This document shows, piece by piece, positions 25,901 to 34,122 of a DNA stretch of 64,000 nt. Made by a program: the position numbers and the translations under genes. This DNA is from Pseudomonadota bacterium (GTDB lineage Bacteria; Pseudomonadota; Gammaproteobacteria; Xanthomonadales; Xanthomonadaceae). The stretch is taken from contig JAEWGI010000016.1 in NCBI GenBank assembly GCA_023388355.1, forward strand, positions 5,539 through 69,538, in the 5' to 3' direction. Below the pieces are notes generated by a model. The model was not told the origin of the DNA, did no database searches, and saw nothing but the letters and a program-made list of their open reading frames with translations. Numbering within the stretch: the stretch's first letter is position 1; each line of letters begins with the position of its first letter.

Positions 25901-26693
25901 CGCCGATCACCTCGCGCGCGTCGCCGATGTCGGCCAGCTCCGGATCGTCCGGATCGACCTGGCGGCAGGGGCCGGATTCGCGCCTGAGTGCGGTTTCCAG
26001 CGGGCAGACCATCAGCTTGCGGGTGCCGGGCAGGGGAATGAAGATTTCGCTCATGCCCTGCTCGCGCCAGGTGCGCAGGCGGGTTTCGCTGCTCAGCTCG
26101 TAGACGACCTGGTAGCCGCCGACTTCGAGGCTGGCCTGGTCGGACTGGAGGCTGATCCGGCGGCCGCTCTCGACCGCGGGACTGCGCGCGGTGCCGGCGT
26201 TGACGGGGGCGAGGTCCTCGCTGGCCATGCCCGGCGGCTGGCCCCAGGTGTGGCCGGGGCGACGGCCGGAGGGCGGCGGGCGCGGCGCGGACTGCGGTGC
26301 GCTGGGCGCGGGACGGGGCCGGCGCGCGACAGCGGGGGAATCGGAGGTGACGTGGGCTTCGGGCGGTAGCGGCTCGGGGGTGAGCGGTGCCGGGGTGGTG
26401 CGCAGGCGCGAGGCGGCGGCGGAGGGATCGCTGGGATCGGAGGCCGCCGTGGGCTGCGGGTCGGGATCGGGGTTGGGCTCGGCCTGGCTGTCGCCGATGA
26501 AGTCCACCTCCACCCGGCTGCCGCCGGCGGCATCGTCGCCCTGCGGCGGGGTGGGGACGATCGGGGGAACCAGCAGGGCGACGAGCAGGCAGGCCAGGTG
26601 CAGCAGCGCGCTCAGCAGCCCGGCGATCCAGGGCTGCAGGCGTTCGAGGCGATGGTCGGCGCCGACGGGCGGCCCGGGGTCGGCGTTGCTCAT
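25842..26693 (-). CDS. TonB-like proline-rich membrane-anchored protein
   Basis: A 283-residue protein: a short cytoplasmic N-terminus, one membrane helix (PWIAGLLSALLHLACLLVAL, about 22-41) and a long proline/alanine-rich periplasmic spacer to residue 165. A C-terminal domain follows, with GYQVVYELSSETRLRTWREQ and GTRKLMVCPLETALRRESGP. The layout is like TonB, but the C-terminal domain does not show the TonB fold motif YP and no ExbB/ExbD genes are near. The function is unknown; it may span the periplasm. Its 3' end overlaps the convergent small ORF. Confidence 0.65.
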   Translation of the reverse strand: MSNADPGPPVGADHRLERLQPWIAGLLSALLHLACLLVALLVPPIVPTPPQGDDAAGGSRVEVDFIGDSQAEPNPDPDPQPTAASDPSDPSAAASRLRTTPAPLTPEPLPPEAHVTSDSPAVARRPRPAPSAPQSAPRPPPSGRRPGHTWGQPPGMASEDLAPVNAGTARSPAVESGRRISLQSDQASLEVGGYQVVYELSSETRLRTWREQGMSEIFIPLPGTRKLMVCPLETALRRESGPCRQVDPDDPELADIGDAREVIGVNQVYRQGELVWRGPGAYR

Positions 26694-26992
26694 GCCGCCT
26701 GGGGTGCGTCGGGGGTACGGGCCGTCATGGCGAAGCGGAATGCGGGGCGCCGCATCGTAACGCGGCTTGAGCGCGGAGCCGGGACCGGCGGCACCGGGAC
26801 TTCGCCGACGACTGGCCTGTTCAGGGATCCGGTCGTGTTCGGCGGCACGCCCCCGCCGGCCCGCCCCTCAGGGCGCGGCGCAGCGATGGTCCGGATGGCC
26901 CGCCCGGCAGCACGCCTTCGCCGCCTGGCGGGCTGGGGAGCAGGGCGGCAGTCGATCCTGTCTTGGTTCGCTGCCGCCCTGGCGGGTTGCGA
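26694..26992. other. Non-coding gap, 299 nt
   Basis: The gap lies between the DUF378 gene stop and the start of the TonB-like gene, both on the minus strand. It is GC-rich with scattered GGCGGG/CCCGCC segments, including related sequences near 26925-26950 and 26970-26990 that can pair. No gene is seen; the promoter of the TonB-like gene should be near 26700-26760. Confidence 0.35.
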
Positions 26993-27220
26993 TCAGCGAT
27001 GGGCCTGCGCGCGCACCTCGCCATCGGTGGCGGCCCGCAGCAGGGGCACGATCTGCCACAGCGCCGAGGCGCCGACCAGGACGTAGACCAGGCGCGCGAG
27101 CATCGCCTGCTGGCCGCCGAAGATCGTGGCCACCAGGTCGAACTGGGCCAGGCCCACCAGGCCCCAGTTGATGCCGCCAACGATGACCAGGACGAGGGTC
27201 GCGAGGTTGAGTGCTTTCAT
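26993..27220 (-). CDS. DUF378 family small membrane protein
   Basis: A 75-residue protein with two membrane helices. It has the DUF378 pattern: MKALNLATLVLVIVGGINWG, then LVGLAQFDLVATIFGG and YVLVGASALWQIVPLL. The function is unknown. It follows the fasciclin gene by 41 nt on the same strand and is probably in the same transcript, under the operator near 27872-27902. Confidence 0.85.
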   Translation of the reverse strand: MKALNLATLVLVIVGGINWGLVGLAQFDLVATIFGGQQAMLARLVYVLVGASALWQIVPLLRAATDGEVRAQAHR

Positions 27221-27261
27221 TGCGGTGTCTCCAGGTTGGATGGGGAAGGCGTGGCGCAGGG

Positions 27262-27813
27262 TCAGCCGTCCGGAATGAGGACCTTGTCGATGACGTGGAT
27301 CACGCCGTTGCTGGCGACCACGTCGGCGGCGACCACGCGTGCGCCGTCGACCGTGACCGCTTCGCCGCTGGTCGCGATGTCCACGCGCCCGCCCTGCACG
27401 GTCGTGGCCCCGTCCAGGCCGGCCACGCGCGCGGCCGGATAGCGGCCCGGTACGACGTGGTAGCTGAGGATGGCCACGAGCTGGTCGCGGTTTTCCGGCT
27501 TGAGCAGGGTGTCGACCGTGCCCGCCGGGAGCGCGGCGAAGGCCGCGTCGGTGGGCGCGAAAACGGTGAACGGGCCCTTGCCCTTGAGGGTGTCGACCAG
27601 GCCCGCGGCCTGCAGCGCCGCGGCCAGGGTCTTGAACTGGCCGGCGGCGACCGCGGTATCGACGATGTCGGCCTGCGCCTGCGCCTGGGCGGTGGGCTGG
27701 GCCTTGGCGGCGCCCGGCTGTCCGGCCATGGCCAGCGGTGCCGCCAGGCCCAGCGACAGGGCAAGGATCAGCGGGCGGACGCGAAACGCGAGGTGGCGGG
27801 TGGAATGCTTCAT
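27262..27813 (-). CDS. Fasciclin (FAS1) domain secreted protein
   Basis: A 183-residue exported protein. A signal peptide (about 1-30, ending APLAMAG) is followed by one FAS1 domain, residues about 47-183. Hallmarks are the H1 motif [20 protein letters not shown] and the H2 end [15 protein letters not shown], with YHVVPGRY between. FAS1 domains mediate cell-surface or matrix adhesion. It is divergent from the MerR-cobalamin regulator with only 99 nt between, so it is the likely target of that regulator. Confidence 0.92.
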   Translation of the reverse strand: MKHSTRHLAFRVRPLILALSLGLAAPLAMAGQPGAAKAQPTAQAQAQADIVDTAVAAGQFKTLAAALQAAGLVDTLKGKGPFTVFAPTDAAFAALPAGTVDTLLKPENRDQLVAILSYHVVPGRYPAARVAGLDGATTVQGGRVDIATSGEAVTVDGARVVAADVVASNGVIHVIDKVLIPDG

Positions 27814-27871
27814 CGGGGAACTCCGGGGCTGGGGTGAGGGCCCAGTCTCCGCAGTCCGCCGTTAGCCATGC

Positions 27872-27902
27872 GTACAAGTTAGAGTTGTACGAATCCTGTA
27901 CA
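27872..27902. promoter_or_regulatory. Putative MerR-cobalamin operator
   Basis: GTACAA (27872-27877) and TTGTAC (27885-27890) form a perfect inverted repeat with a 7-nt spacer. A further TGTACA follows at 27897-27902, with its GTAC core exactly 11 bp after the previous one. CarH-type regulators are known to bind 11-bp-spaced repeats. The site lies just upstream of the regulator start codon and between the divergent fasciclin promoter and the regulator, so it could control both. Confidence 0.65.
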
Positions 27903-27912
27903 TTCGCGGAGC

Positions 27913-28803
27913 ATGTTCCCGGTCAAGGCAGCCGCCGAGCTCAGCGGCCTCACCCCCGAAACCCTGCGCGCCTGGGAGCGCAGGCACCTGGCCGTGGTGC
28001 CGCACCGCGACGACCGGGGCCGGCGCCTGTACGACGGCGCGATGGTCGAGCGCCTGGCCCGGCTGCACCGGCTGACCGGCCGCGGCCATCCGATCCGCGA
28101 CCTGGCGCCGCTCGACGACGCCGCCCTCGACCGCCTGCTGGAGGAGGCGCGCCAGTCCGGCTACGGCGCGCTCGAGGCGCTGCCCGAGCGCATGCTCGAC
28201 GCGGTGGCCGACTACCGGGTGGACGAGTTCGACCGCGACCTGTCGGTGGCGATCGCGACCCTGCCGCTGCCGATCCTGGTGACCCGCGTGGTGATGCCGC
28301 TGCTGCGCGAGGTGGGTGTGCGCTGGGCCGACGGCCGCCTGGCGATCGCGCAGGAGCGGCTGGTGAGCAGCCTGCTGCGTGCGCGCCTGCTGTCGATCCT
28401 CAACCAGCATCCGCGCGAACGGCGTCCGCGCATCCTGTTCGCGACCTTGCCCGGCGAGCCGCACGAACTGGGCCTGCTGGGCGCCGCGCTGCTGGCGCAC
28501 GAGGCCGATGCGCCGGTGCTGTACCTCGGCACCGAGCTGCCCGCCGCCGAACTGCTGCGCGTCGCCGAGCGGCTGGATGCGGCCGCGGTGGCGGTGGGTT
28601 CGATCGATCCGGGCCACGCCCGCACCGCCCTGGCCGAGCTGCGGCTGCTGCACGAAGGGCTGGCCGCGGATGTGCCGGTGTGGCTGGGTGGCGCCAATGC
28701 GCGCTACCTGGCCGAAGCGCTGGGCGCGGACCGGGTGCGCGCGGTCAACGACCCGACGACCCTGGCGCGGCTGGTGCGGCGGCGGACGGGGCGCAGGCGG
28801 TAG
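27913..28803 (+). CDS. MerR-family regulator with cobalamin-binding domain
   Basis: A 296-residue transcription factor of the CarH/LitR type. The MerR winged helix is residues 1-70 (FPVKAAAELSGLTPETLRAW). A helical bundle follows at about 85-165, and a B12-binding Rossmann domain at 173-290 with the ligand motif E182-P-H184-E-L-G187 and the later GSIDPGH and WLGGANA loops. In CarH photoreceptors the helical bundle has W-x9-E-H and a histidine next to the tryptophan; here W138 is followed by alanine and the motif ends E148-R149. Light sensing through adenosylcobalamin may be altered or lost. It is divergent from the fasciclin gene. Confidence 0.88.
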   Translation: MFPVKAAAELSGLTPETLRAWERRHLAVVPHRDDRGRRLYDGAMVERLARLHRLTGRGHPIRDLAPLDDAALDRLLEEARQSGYGALEALPERMLDAVADYRVDEFDRDLSVAIATLPLPILVTRVVMPLLREVGVRWADGRLAIAQERLVSSLLRARLLSILNQHPRERRPRILFATLPGEPHELGLLGAALLAHEADAPVLYLGTELPAAELLRVAERLDAAAVAVGSIDPGHARTALAELRLLHEGLAADVPVWLGGANARYLAEALGADRVRAVNDPTTLARLVRRRTGRRR

Positions 28804-28831
28804 CGGCTGCGGTCATTGGCGTTGCCGCGGT

Positions 28832-28958
28832 GGCCCCCACCCCAACCCTCCCCCGCAGGCGGGGGAGGGAGTAGAGCGGCCTTCGGTTTCGGGCGCATGG
28901 GAAGGCAACCGTGCACTGCCCCCTCCCCCGCTTGCGGGGGAGGGTTGGGGTGGGGGCC
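28832..28958. repeat. 127-bp inverted repeat element between MerR gene and htpG
   Basis: Perfect 25-bp arms at 28832-28856 and 28934-28958 (core CCACCCCAACCCTCCCCC). Each arm also forms its own CCCTCCCCCGC/GCGGGGGAGGG hairpin. It lies between convergent genes and may act as a terminator. Half of the same unit is seen at 57776-57805. Confidence 0.85.
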
Positions 28959-29017
28959 GTCGAAGCCCCGTCGCCGAACCGGCGCGGCCGATCCGGGCCA
29001 CGGTCCGCGCGTTCGCG

Positions 29018-30925
29018 TCAGCCCGCCAGCAGCCGGTTCATCCGCTGCACGAACGCCGCCGGATCGGCCAGCGGCGCGCCCGCCGCAAGCTGCGCCTGCT
29101 CCAGCAGCAGGCTGGCCATGTCGCCGGCGCGGGCGTCGTCGTTCTCGCCCAGCAGCTTGCGCACCAGGGCGTGCTGCGGGTTGATCTCCAGGGTCGGCTT
29201 CTGCTCGGGCACGTCCTGCCCGGCCTCGCGCAGCAGGTGCGCCAGGTGCGGGGCCATTTCCCACTCCGACAGCGCCAGGCACGAGGGCGAGTCGGTCAGC
29301 CGGGCCGACACGCGCACCGCCTCCACCTGGTCGCCCAGCAGCGACTTGATCCGCTCCAGCAGCGGCGCGGCGGCCTGCGCGGCCTCCTCCTGCTTCGCCT
29401 TCTCCGCCTCGTCCAGCGGCAGCTCGCCCTTGGCGATGTGCTTGAGCGGCTTGCCGTCGTATTCGCGCAGGTGGCCGAGCATCCATTCGTCGATGCGGTC
29501 GGACATCAGCAGCACCTCGATGTCGCGCGCGCGGAAGCCCTCCAGCTGCGGGCTGCCCACCGCCGCCCGGTAGCCGTCGGCGGTGACGTACCAGATCGCG
29601 TCCTGGCCTTCGACCATGCGCGCGACGTAGTCGTCCAGCGACACCGTGCGCGCCTCGCCCTCGCCCTTGGTGGACGCGAACCGCAGCAGCCTGGCGATGC
29701 GCTCGCGGTTGCCGTGGTCCTCGACGATGCCCTCCTTGAGCGTGTTGCCGAAGGCCTTGAGGAAGGCGGCGAACTTCTCCGGCTCGTCGCGCGAGAGCTT
29801 CTCGATCAGGTCCAGCACCCGCTTCACGCAGGCGCCCCTGATGCGCTCGAGCTGCCGGTTGTGCTGCAGGAGTTCGCGGCTGACGTTGAGCGGCAGGTCG
29901 TCGGCATCGACCACGCCGCGCACGAAGCGCAGGTAGTTGGGCAGCAGCTCCTCGGCCGCGTCCATGATGAAGACGCGCTTGATGTAGAGCTTGAGCCCCT
30001 TGCGCTCGTCGCGCCCGCCCATCATCAGGTCGAACGGCGGCTGCGAGGGAATGTAGAGCAGGGTGGTGAAGCTCTGGCTGCCCTCGACGCGGTTGTGCGA
30101 CCAGGCCGCGGCGTCGTTGAAGTCGTGGCCCAGGGACTTGTAGAAGTTCTGGTATTCCTCGTCGCCGATCTCCGACTTCGGGCGGGTCCACAGCGCGGAG
30201 GCGTCGTTGGCGGTTTCCCACTCCTGCGCGGCGTCGGCCTTGGCGTCGGCCCCGGCCTCTTCGTCGTCAGCGGCCGGCGTCGCCTCCTTCGGCATCCGGA
30301 TCGGGAAGGCGACGTGGTCGGAATACTTGCGCACCAGCGAACGCAGCTTCCAGCCGTCGAGGAATTCGTCCTCGCCTTCCTTCAGGTGCAGGGTCACGGT
30401 GGTGCCGCGGTTGGCGACGTCGGCCGTTTCCAGCGTGTACTCGCCGCGGCCGTCGCTGTCCCAGCGCACGCCCGCTTCGGCCGGCTCGCCGGCGCGGCGG
30501 GTGAGCACGGTCACCCGGTCGGCGACCACGAAGGCCGAGTAGAAGCCCACGCCGAACTGGCCGATCAGGCGCGCGTCGGCCTGCTGCTCGCTGCCCAGCG
30601 CCTCCAGGAAGCGGCGCGTGCCGGAGCTGGCGATGCTGCCGATGTTGGCCACCACCTCGTCGCGGGTCATGCCGATGCCGGTGTCGCGGATGGTGACCGT
30701 GCGCGCGTCCCTGTCCCAGCTCACGTCGATGCGCAGCTCGGCCTCCCCGGCCAGCAGGTCGGGCGCGGCGATGGATTCGAAACGCAGCTTGTCGCAGGCG
30801 TCGGAGGCGTTGGAGATCAGCTCGCGCAGGAAGATTTCCTTGTGCGAATACAGCGAATGCGTGACCAGGTGCAGGACCTGGGCGACTTCGGCTTCGAACT
30901 TGCGCGTCTCGGCGGCGGTGGTCAT
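29018..30925 (-). CDS. htpG: Molecular chaperone HtpG (Hsp90)
   Basis: Cytosolic ATP-dependent Hsp90 chaperone. The 635-residue protein has the GHKL ATP-binding domain with LRELISNASDACDKLRFESI, DTGIGMTRDEV and GQFGVGFYSAFVVADRV. The middle domain follows with the conserved SQPPFDLMMGG and YIKRVFIMD, and the C-terminal dimerisation domain ends near DPAAFVQRMNRLL. The length matches the family. It is convergent with the MerR gene, and its start is 122 nt from that of the YdeI-like gene. Confidence 0.97.
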   Translation of the reverse strand: MTTAAETRKFEAEVAQVLHLVTHSLYSHKEIFLRELISNASDACDKLRFESIAAPDLLAGEAELRIDVSWDRDARTVTIRDTGIGMTRDEVVANIGSIASSGTRRFLEALGSEQQADARLIGQFGVGFYSAFVVADRVTVLTRRAGEPAEAGVRWDSDGRGEYTLETADVANRGTTVTLHLKEGEDEFLDGWKLRSLVRKYSDHVAFPIRMPKEATPAADDEEAGADAKADAAQEWETANDASALWTRPKSEIGDEEYQNFYKSLGHDFNDAAAWSHNRVEGSQSFTTLLYIPSQPPFDLMMGGRDERKGLKLYIKRVFIMDAAEELLPNYLRFVRGVVDADDLPLNVSRELLQHNRQLERIRGACVKRVLDLIEKLSRDEPEKFAAFLKAFGNTLKEGIVEDHGNRERIARLLRFASTKGEGEARTVSLDDYVARMVEGQDAIWYVTADGYRAAVGSPQLEGFRARDIEVLLMSDRIDEWMLGHLREYDGKPLKHIAKGELPLDEAEKAKQEEAAQAAAPLLERIKSLLGDQVEAVRVSARLTDSPSCLALSEWEMAPHLAHLLREAGQDVPEQKPTLEINPQHALVRKLLGENDDARAGDMASLLLEQAQLAAGAPLADPAAFVQRMNRLLAG

Positions 30926-31047
30926 GGAGGGCTCCCTTGCTTGGCCATGGCAGGCGCCGGATATGCGTGCGGCCGCGGCGATTTCAAGCGCGGCGCAGCG
31001 AAGTGCCGGCCTTGCGCGGGCCGCTGGCCGGAAGCTATCGTCGGCCC

Positions 31048-31602
31048 ATGCCCGAATCGACCGCCCGGCCCACCGTCCGCTGCAAGGCCAGGCTGCTGCG
31101 CCCGGCCGAACCGGCCAACGCCGCCTGGACCTTCCTGGTGCTGCCGGCGGCGGCCAGCGCGAAGCTGCCCACGCGCAGCATGGTCAGCGTCGAGGGCGAA
31201 CTGGCCGGCCAGCCGTTCCAGGCCACGCTGGAGCCGGACGGCCACGGCAGCCACTGGCTGAAGGTCGAACGCGCCCTGCGCGTGGCGGCCGGCGCGGCGG
31301 CAGGCGACACGGTGCCGCTGGTGCTCACGCCCGTGGCCCGGGAGCCCGAACCGAAGCTGCCGGCGGACCTGCGCAAGGCGCTGTCCGACAGCCCGGCCGC
31401 GCGCGCGACCTGGGACGACATCACCGCGGTCGCGCGCCGCGACTGGATCCACTGGATCACCTCGGGCAAGAAATCCGAAACCCGGGTCAGGCGCATCGCC
31501 ACGGCCTGCGACAAGCTCGCCTCCGGCCAGCGCCGCGCCTGCTGCTTCGACCGCTCGGGGATGTACAGCGGTTCGCTGGCGGCGCCGGTAGCGGCGGAAT
31601 AG
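31048..31602 (+). CDS. DUF1905 / YdeI-OmpD-associated domain protein
   Basis: A 184-residue protein with an N-terminal beta-barrel-like DUF1905 region (residues about 20-100, WTFLVLPAAASAKLPTRSMV). A C-terminal YdeI/OmpD-associated helical domain follows (ADLRKALSDSPAARATWDDI, DWIHWITSGKKSETRVRRI). This domain pair is often annotated as bacteriocin-protection related, but the biochemical role is unknown. The start at 31048 leaves the family N-terminus intact; an in-frame ATG at 30937 adds an arginine-rich stretch that looks non-coding. Confidence 0.82.
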   Translation: MPESTARPTVRCKARLLRPAEPANAAWTFLVLPAAASAKLPTRSMVSVEGELAGQPFQATLEPDGHGSHWLKVERALRVAAGAAAGDTVPLVLTPVAREPEPKLPADLRKALSDSPAARATWDDITAVARRDWIHWITSGKKSETRVRRIATACDKLASGQRRACCFDRSGMYSGSLAAPVAAE

Positions 31603-31711
31603 GGATCAACTGCGGGGTTGCCGTGGCCACGCTGTTGCTTCCGTAAGCTCCCCCCGATCTCGTACATCCCAAAAGTAGAGCTTTCTGGCATCTTTTCAGT
31701 CAGGAGGTTCC

Positions 31712-31977
31712 ATGAAGAAGTCGAAGTTCAGCGAGACCCAGATCGTCTCGATCCTCAAGCAGGGTGACGCCGGCATCCGGTCAAGGACCTGTGCCGCCAG
31801 GCCGGGATCAGCCCGGCAACCTACTACCAGTGGAAGTCGAAGTACGGCGGCATGGACGCGTCCGACCTGAAGCGGGTCAAGGAGTTAGAGGCCGAGAACG
31901 CACGGCTCAAACGGATGTACGCCGAGCTGGCGCTGGACAACGCGGCGATGAAGGACCTGATTGCAAAAAAACTGTAG
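31712..31977 (+). pseudogene. IS3 transposase orfA, frameshifted
   Basis: Starts MKKSKFSETQIVSILKQGDA, the standard helix-turn-helix orfA of IS3/IS407 elements, with a good AGGAGG-type ribosome site just before the ATG at 31712. After codon 22 the frame breaks; reading continues in another frame as VKDLCRQAGISPATYYQWKS through LKRMYAELALDNAAMKDLIA to a TAG at 31975. One C appears to be missing near 31777-31779. Without it the protein would be about 88 residues. The copy should be unable to make OrfA or the fused OrfAB transposase, unless this is a sequencing error. Confidence 0.8.
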
Positions 31978-32825
31978 GGCCGGCGCAGAAACGCGAGGCC
32001 GTGCGATACCTCGTCGAGGTTCACGCACGGCCGCTGCGCCGGTCATGCGATTGCGTCGGCCTGTCGCGTTCGGCCTGGTACGCCCCGCCGCTGGACTGGA
32101 CGGTGCGCGATGCCGAGGTCATCGGCGCGTTGGCCCGGCTGGTCGAGGCCAAGCCCAGCCGCGGCATCGGCAAGTGCTGCCAGATCCTGGAACGAAGCCA
32201 TCCGCATTGGAACCACAAACGCATCTATCGGGTGTACTGCGCCATGAAGCTCAACCTTCGCCGCGCGGCCAGCCGCCGGCTCCCCAAACGCGAGCGCGTG
32301 CCGTTGTACGTGCCCGAATGCCCCGATCGCGTCTGGTCGGCCGACTTCATGCTCGACGCCCTGGCATGTGGCCGGTCGTTCCGGACCTTCAACCTGCTGG
32401 AAGACTTCAACCGCGAGGCGATCCACATCGAAGTCGATACGTCGATCACCTCGGCACGGCTGGTGCGGATCTTCGAGCGCATCGCCCAGGAGCGCCCGCT
32501 GCCGCAGGTCCTGCGCACCGACAACGGGCCGGAGTTCCTCGGCGAGGCCTTCGTCCAATGGGCCAAGGCCCACGGCATGGCGATCCAGAACATCCAGCCG
32601 GGCAAGCCGAACCAGAACGCCTACATCGAGCGGTTCAACCGGACCTACCGGGAAGAGGTGCTGGACCAGCATCTGTTCGCGCGGCTTGAGGACGCGCGCG
32701 AAGCGACCTGGCAGTTCCTGATCGACTACAACGAGCACCGACCCCACAACGCCCTCGGCGGCATGACGCCGGCCGAGTACCGCAACCACCACGCCTGGAT
32801 CTCTACTTCTGCAGTGTCCGCTTGA
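31968..32825 (+). CDS. IS3 transposase orfB (DDE integrase domain)
   Basis: Catalytic half of the IS3 transposase. The frame is entered by a -1 shift on a run of seven A residues at 31965-31971, the usual IS3 strategy, giving ...LIAKK-TVGPAQKREAVRYL. The HTH-like region (RGIGKCCQILERSHPHWNHK) precedes the rve core with the DDE triad: VWSADFMLDAL, VLRTDNGPEFLGEAF and NQNAYIERFNRTYREE. About 285 residues are intact to a stop at 32825. Because orfA is broken upstream, production of active transposase is doubtful. Confidence 0.85.
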   Translation, partial: KTVGPAQKREAVRYLVEVHARPLRRSCDCVGLSRSAWYAPPLDWTVRDAEVIGALARLVEAKPSRGIGKCCQILERSHPHWNHKRIYRVYCAMKLNLRRAASRRLPKRERVPLYVPECPDRVWSADFMLDALACGRSFRTFNLLEDFNREAIHIEVDTSITSARLVRIFERIAQERPLPQVLRTDNGPEFLGEAFVQWAKAHGMAIQNIQPGKPNQNAYIERFNRTYREEVLDQHLFARLEDAREATWQFLIDYNEHRPHNALGGMTPAEYRNHHAWISTSAVSA

Positions 32826-32839
32826 CGGGGGAGCTTACG

Positions 32840-33536
32840 CCCCGCACCACAGTGATCTCGGTCAGCTAGAGCGTTATGAAATTTGAGGGATTGTCGTCGC
32901 GCGAAGCCTTCTTGCTTCCGGCGACTTGACCACGTGCAGGTCAACGCCTTCTTTTTTGCTACTTCGGCAGGCTCTTTGCACGTTGTAGCTTTGATCCACA
33001 AACGTCAGCATCACCGTTTCGCCTGTCATATGCTGCGCTTCCGGCGCCAGCGAACACGCCTGCACGCGTTCATGCACATCAGGGCCGCCGATCACGCATT
33101 GACGGTCGGCTGACTGATTACTGCGCCCGCCTGATGTGCCAGCTGGAAATGCTTGGCCGCGGATGCACCCTGCTGGGACACTGTCGCCACGCTCTACGCT
33201 CGGATGCCGCTGACCATCAGATCGACCAGACTTCGGATTACTCGGCAATCACTGCACTCCCAGGACTGGAGCTGGATTGGACCTCAGTCGAAGCGATGAT
33301 CGATATTCTCAACCAGCCCACGAGGGAGCCGGATTCGGACCCGGCGCCGATGGATTCGGATGGGATCGAGATCTTTGCGGCCAGATCAGGCCTGAACCGG
33401 CTTTGCTCCCGTTGCAAGATCGGCTTCATCCACAAACAAGAATCCAGTGACTGCGAGGCGGGCGCGGTTGTTGTCGCGGCTGAAGCCGCTCTGTAAGGGC
33501 GACGCGGGCGGTGGAAGCACGCATGGAGGCGCCGCG
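32840..33536. other. Lower-GC scar region right of the IS element
   Basis: About 700 nt with clearly lower G+C and poor third-position bias than the rest of the window. The minus strand near 32890-33060 holds the transposase remnant listed separately. A plus-strand frame at 33134-33496 and a minus-strand frame at 33240-33445 are open but resemble nothing I know. One arm of the TCGCGGCTGAAGCCGCTC repeat is at 33473-33495. It looks like debris of imported DNA. Confidence 0.6.
32874..33060 (-). pseudogene. IS5/IS4-type transposase remnant
   Basis: The minus strand reads HMTGETVMLTFVDQSYNVQR and then KKEGVDLHVVKSPEARR. This matches the DDE transposase pattern in IS5-type elements, where the segment around the second aspartate normally reads FADQGYTGE followed by GIELxVVKLPEAK. 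Both ends of the gene are missing: the C-terminal part stops just before the right end of the IS3 element, and no N-terminal half can be traced. It is a dead fragment. Confidence 0.6.
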
Positions 33537-34031
33537 TCAGGCGGTGGGCTGTCCGGTGTGCGGGGTGTGGATCAGCGCGGCAAGGTCGAAGCCCTGCTGG
33601 CGGGCGACGGCGCAGTAGTGGTTGCGGGTCACCTCGTCGAGCGCGGGTTCGCGCGCCAGCAGCCACAGGTACCTGCGGTCGGGGCTGCCGACCAGGGCGA
33701 TGGTGTAGGCAGGGTCGAGCGCGATGATCCAGTAGTCGCCCCTGGTGAATGGAATCCAGCGCAGGCCCTCGGGCAGGAAGGTGACCTCCAGCCTGCTGGC
33801 GCTGTCGTCGACGGCCGTGGCGCGGCCCACCGACTCTTCCACCTTGCCGTTGTGGCGCATGCGGTTGCGCACCTCGACCGAACCGTCGGACTCGAGCGTG
33901 TAGGTGGCCGAAACGTCGGTCGCGTCCTCGGGCTCGTGGCGCATCGGCAGGCGCGCGATCTCGTACCAGGTGCCCATGTAGCGGGCGATCTCGACCCTGG
34001 GGACGGTGTGCAGCTCGGCGTGCCCGGACAT
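33537..34031 (-). CDS. Lipocalin family protein (Blc-like)
   Basis: A 164-residue lipocalin. It has the first structurally conserved region, VEIARYMGTWYEIARLPMRH, the second, YWIIALDPAYTIALVGSPDR, and the third, YLWLLAREPALDE. Bacterial Blc proteins are usually outer membrane lipoproteins that bind fatty acids or lysophospholipids. Here the start at 34031 (MSGHAELHTV) gives no signal peptide or lipobox, so this one may be cytosolic. The longer frame from 34112 does not create a lipobox either. It is 91 nt downstream of the MscS-like gene. Confidence 0.88.
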   Translation of the reverse strand: MSGHAELHTVPRVEIARYMGTWYEIARLPMRHEPEDATDVSATYTLESDGSVEVRNRMRHNGKVEESVGRATAVDDSASRLEVTFLPEGLRWIPFTRGDYWIIALDPAYTIALVGSPDRRYLWLLAREPALDEVTRNHYCAVARQQGFDLAALIHTPHTGQPTA

Positions 34032-34122
34032 GGCGACTCCTCGAAGGACGGACGGGCCCGCAGGTATAGGCACGCGCAGGTGAAGCGCCCGTCGTGCCAC
34101 GCCCCGCGCCATCGCGCGCGGT

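Larger units (their letters stand above)
31642..32839 (+). mobile_element. IS3-family insertion sequence
   Basis: Contains orfA and orfB of an IS3-family element (IS407-like by the shape of both proteins). The ends carry 12-13-bp inverted repeats, GTAAGCTCCCCC at 31643-31654 and its complement at 32827-32838. I could not find a matching target duplication next to these ends, so the exact boundaries or the history of the copy are uncertain. On its right is a lower-GC region with the remnant of another transposase. Confidence 0.82.

Noticed and set aside
30937..31047. N-terminal extension of the YdeI-like protein
   Set aside because: The 37 extra codons are arginine-rich and unlike the family; the ATG at 31048 fits better.
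33134..33496. 120-codon plus-strand frame in the IS scar
   Set aside because: No recognisable motif, poor codon bias and its end reads through a palindromic repeat; kept only as part of the scar description.
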